A DNA stretch of 7,411 nucleotides, from contig JBFWIL010000133.1 in assembly GCA_050256015.1 (NCBI GenBank), positions 1-7,411 of the forward strand. Direction: 5' to 3'. Below the pieces are notes generated by a model. It ran no database searches. It had not been told where the DNA came from and saw only the letters and a list, made by a program, of their open reading frames with translations. Position 1 is the stretch's first letter. Every line of letters starts with the position of its first letter. The stretch comes from JBFWIL01 sp050256015. Lineage in GTDB: Bacteria; Bacteroidota; Bacteroidia; Bacteroidales; Prolixibacteraceae. Made by a program: the position numbers and the translations under genes. Positions 6,609 to 7,411 of this stretch are shown here, one piece after another.

Positions 6609-7411
6609 ATGAAGGAATACCTGATTATCCATCCCGCAGATAATGTAGGGATTGCCTTGAAAAACCTGTCGCCCGGATTGATGATCCGCATCGGGCAGGA
6701 GCAGTTTGTACTGAAAGACGAAATCCCTTGCGGACATAAATTTGCCCTCAGAAAAATCGCGGCAGGAGAGCATGTGCTTAAGTACGGATCACCTATAGGA
6801 CACACCACACAACCTGTACGGCAAGGCGAGCACATTCATGTTGAAAATACAAAAACCAACCTGTCGGGAACCATCGGTTACCGCTATATTCCCCGGGTTA
6901 CCCCCCTTCCTCCCGCAAAGGAAAAACGGAGTTTTAAAGGCTACAAAAGAAGTAACGGGGAAGCAGGCATCCGGAATGAACTGTGGATTGTTCCTACCGT
7001 GGGCTGTGTAAACGGGCAGGCCGAACAGATTATCAGGCGGTTCCTTAAAAGGAACCGATCCATGGACATTGACCATGTGCATGTGTTTAAGCACAGCTAT
7101 GGTTGTTCCCAACTGGGAGACGACCATACAAATACCCAGAAGGCACTGGCCCGGCTCATCAAGCATCCCAACGCGGGAGGTGTATTGGTGCTGGGACTGG
7201 GTTGTGAGAACAACCAAATCAGTCAGCTGAAAACATTTATCGGTGATTACGACCCGGCACGCATAAAATTTCTGGTGGCCCAGGAAGTGGAAGACGAAGT
7301 GGAAGAAGGGCTGAAACTGTTCGAAGAAATTTACGAACAAATGCGGCATGACCACCGTGAGGAAATTCCCTTATCCGCCCTGAAAGTCGGACTAAAATGC
7401 GGAGGCTCGGA
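6609..7411 (+). CDS. uxaA: Altronate dehydratase, 3'-truncated by window edge
   Basis: This enzyme dehydrates D-altronate to 2-keto-3-deoxy-D-gluconate, the step after uxaB. The frame stays open from ATG 6609 to the window end. The 267 visible residues are a little over half of the roughly 500 expected. Residues 1-80 form the SAF-type UxaA N-terminal domain, with CGHKFALRKI (41-50) and KYGSPIGH (58-65). After a linker rich in Lys and Pro (about 96-118), the catalytic UxaA/GarD-type domain begins. It shows TVGCVN (Cys133), HSYGCSQLGDDH (Cys166), GLGCENN (Cys199) and LKCGGS (Cys264) at the edge; the conserved Cys/His positions suit an Fe(II)-dependent dehydratase. The full two-domain layout separates it from galactarate dehydratase GarD less well than its context does. 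Only 2 nt separate it from the uxaB stop, so the two are surely co-transcribed and perhaps translationally coupled. Confidence 0.94.
   Translation, partial: MKEYLIIHPADNVGIALKNLSPGLMIRIGQEQFVLKDEIPCGHKFALRKIAAGEHVLKYGSPIGHTTQPVRQGEHIHVENTKTNLSGTIGYRYIPRVTPLPPAKEKRSFKGYKRSNGEAGIRNELWIVPTVGCVNGQAEQIIRRFLKRNRSMDIDHVHVFKHSYGCSQLGDDHTNTQKALARLIKHPNAGGVLVLGLGCENNQISQLKTFIGDYDPARIKFLVAQEVEDEVEEGLKLFEEIYEQMRHDHREEIPLSALKVGLKCGGS

Noticed and set aside
6789..7355. 188-codon minus-strand open frame opposite uxaA
   Set aside because: The plus strand gives a continuous altronate dehydratase with SAF and catalytic-domain motifs, so this is its shadow.

Overview
The window looks like chromosomal DNA from a member of the Bacteroidota, most likely the order Bacteroidales. 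The transketolase and phosphoglycerate dehydrogenase proteins read like Bacteroides-type family members. Three upstream regions carry a TAnnTTTG box, the Bacteroidota -7 promoter element. Most starts lack a clear Shine-Dalgarno sequence and follow A/T-rich leaders. This assignment comes from remembered family sequences, not from a search. Base composition looks even across the window, and I see no tRNA, rRNA, CRISPR array, insertion sequence or phage gene.

Layout. (1) 2-1111, plus strand: the 3' part of serA (phosphoglycerate dehydrogenase with an ACT-like C-terminus). It is followed by a 14-bp tandem duplication and a hairpin-plus-T terminator. (2) 1185-1350: the transketolase leader, with a -7 box and a strong 10-bp inverted repeat just before the start codon. 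(3) 1351-3378, plus strand: complete transketolase. (4) 3387-3434: a perfect 48-bp palindrome that serves as a terminator for both strands and overlaps the end of the next gene. (5) 4758-3424, minus strand: a two-gene operon of a small AAA_28-type P-loop ATPase followed 12 nt later by a Tat-signal SGNH/GDSL hydrolase. (6) 4759-5127: a divergent control region with a promoter box for each direction and two similar operator-like elements. (7) 5128-6606 and 6609-7411+, plus strand: uxaB (tagaturonate reductase) and the 5' half of uxaA (altronate dehydratase), 2 nt apart.

How the genes fit together. uxaB and uxaA are consecutive steps of the isomerase pathway for D-galacturonate: tagaturonate to altronate to 2-keto-3-deoxygluconate. 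The operator-like pair upstream suggests control by a LacI-type repressor. A secreted SGNH esterase next door could remove ester groups from pectin-like polysaccharides that supply galacturonate, but that link is inference from position only. serA (serine synthesis) and transketolase (non-oxidative pentose phosphate pathway) are central-metabolism genes, separated from each other and from the uronate genes by terminators. Nothing here is clearly a new biological system. The points most worth checking are the control region before uxaB, the transketolase leader hairpin, and the unexplained ATPase-esterase pair.
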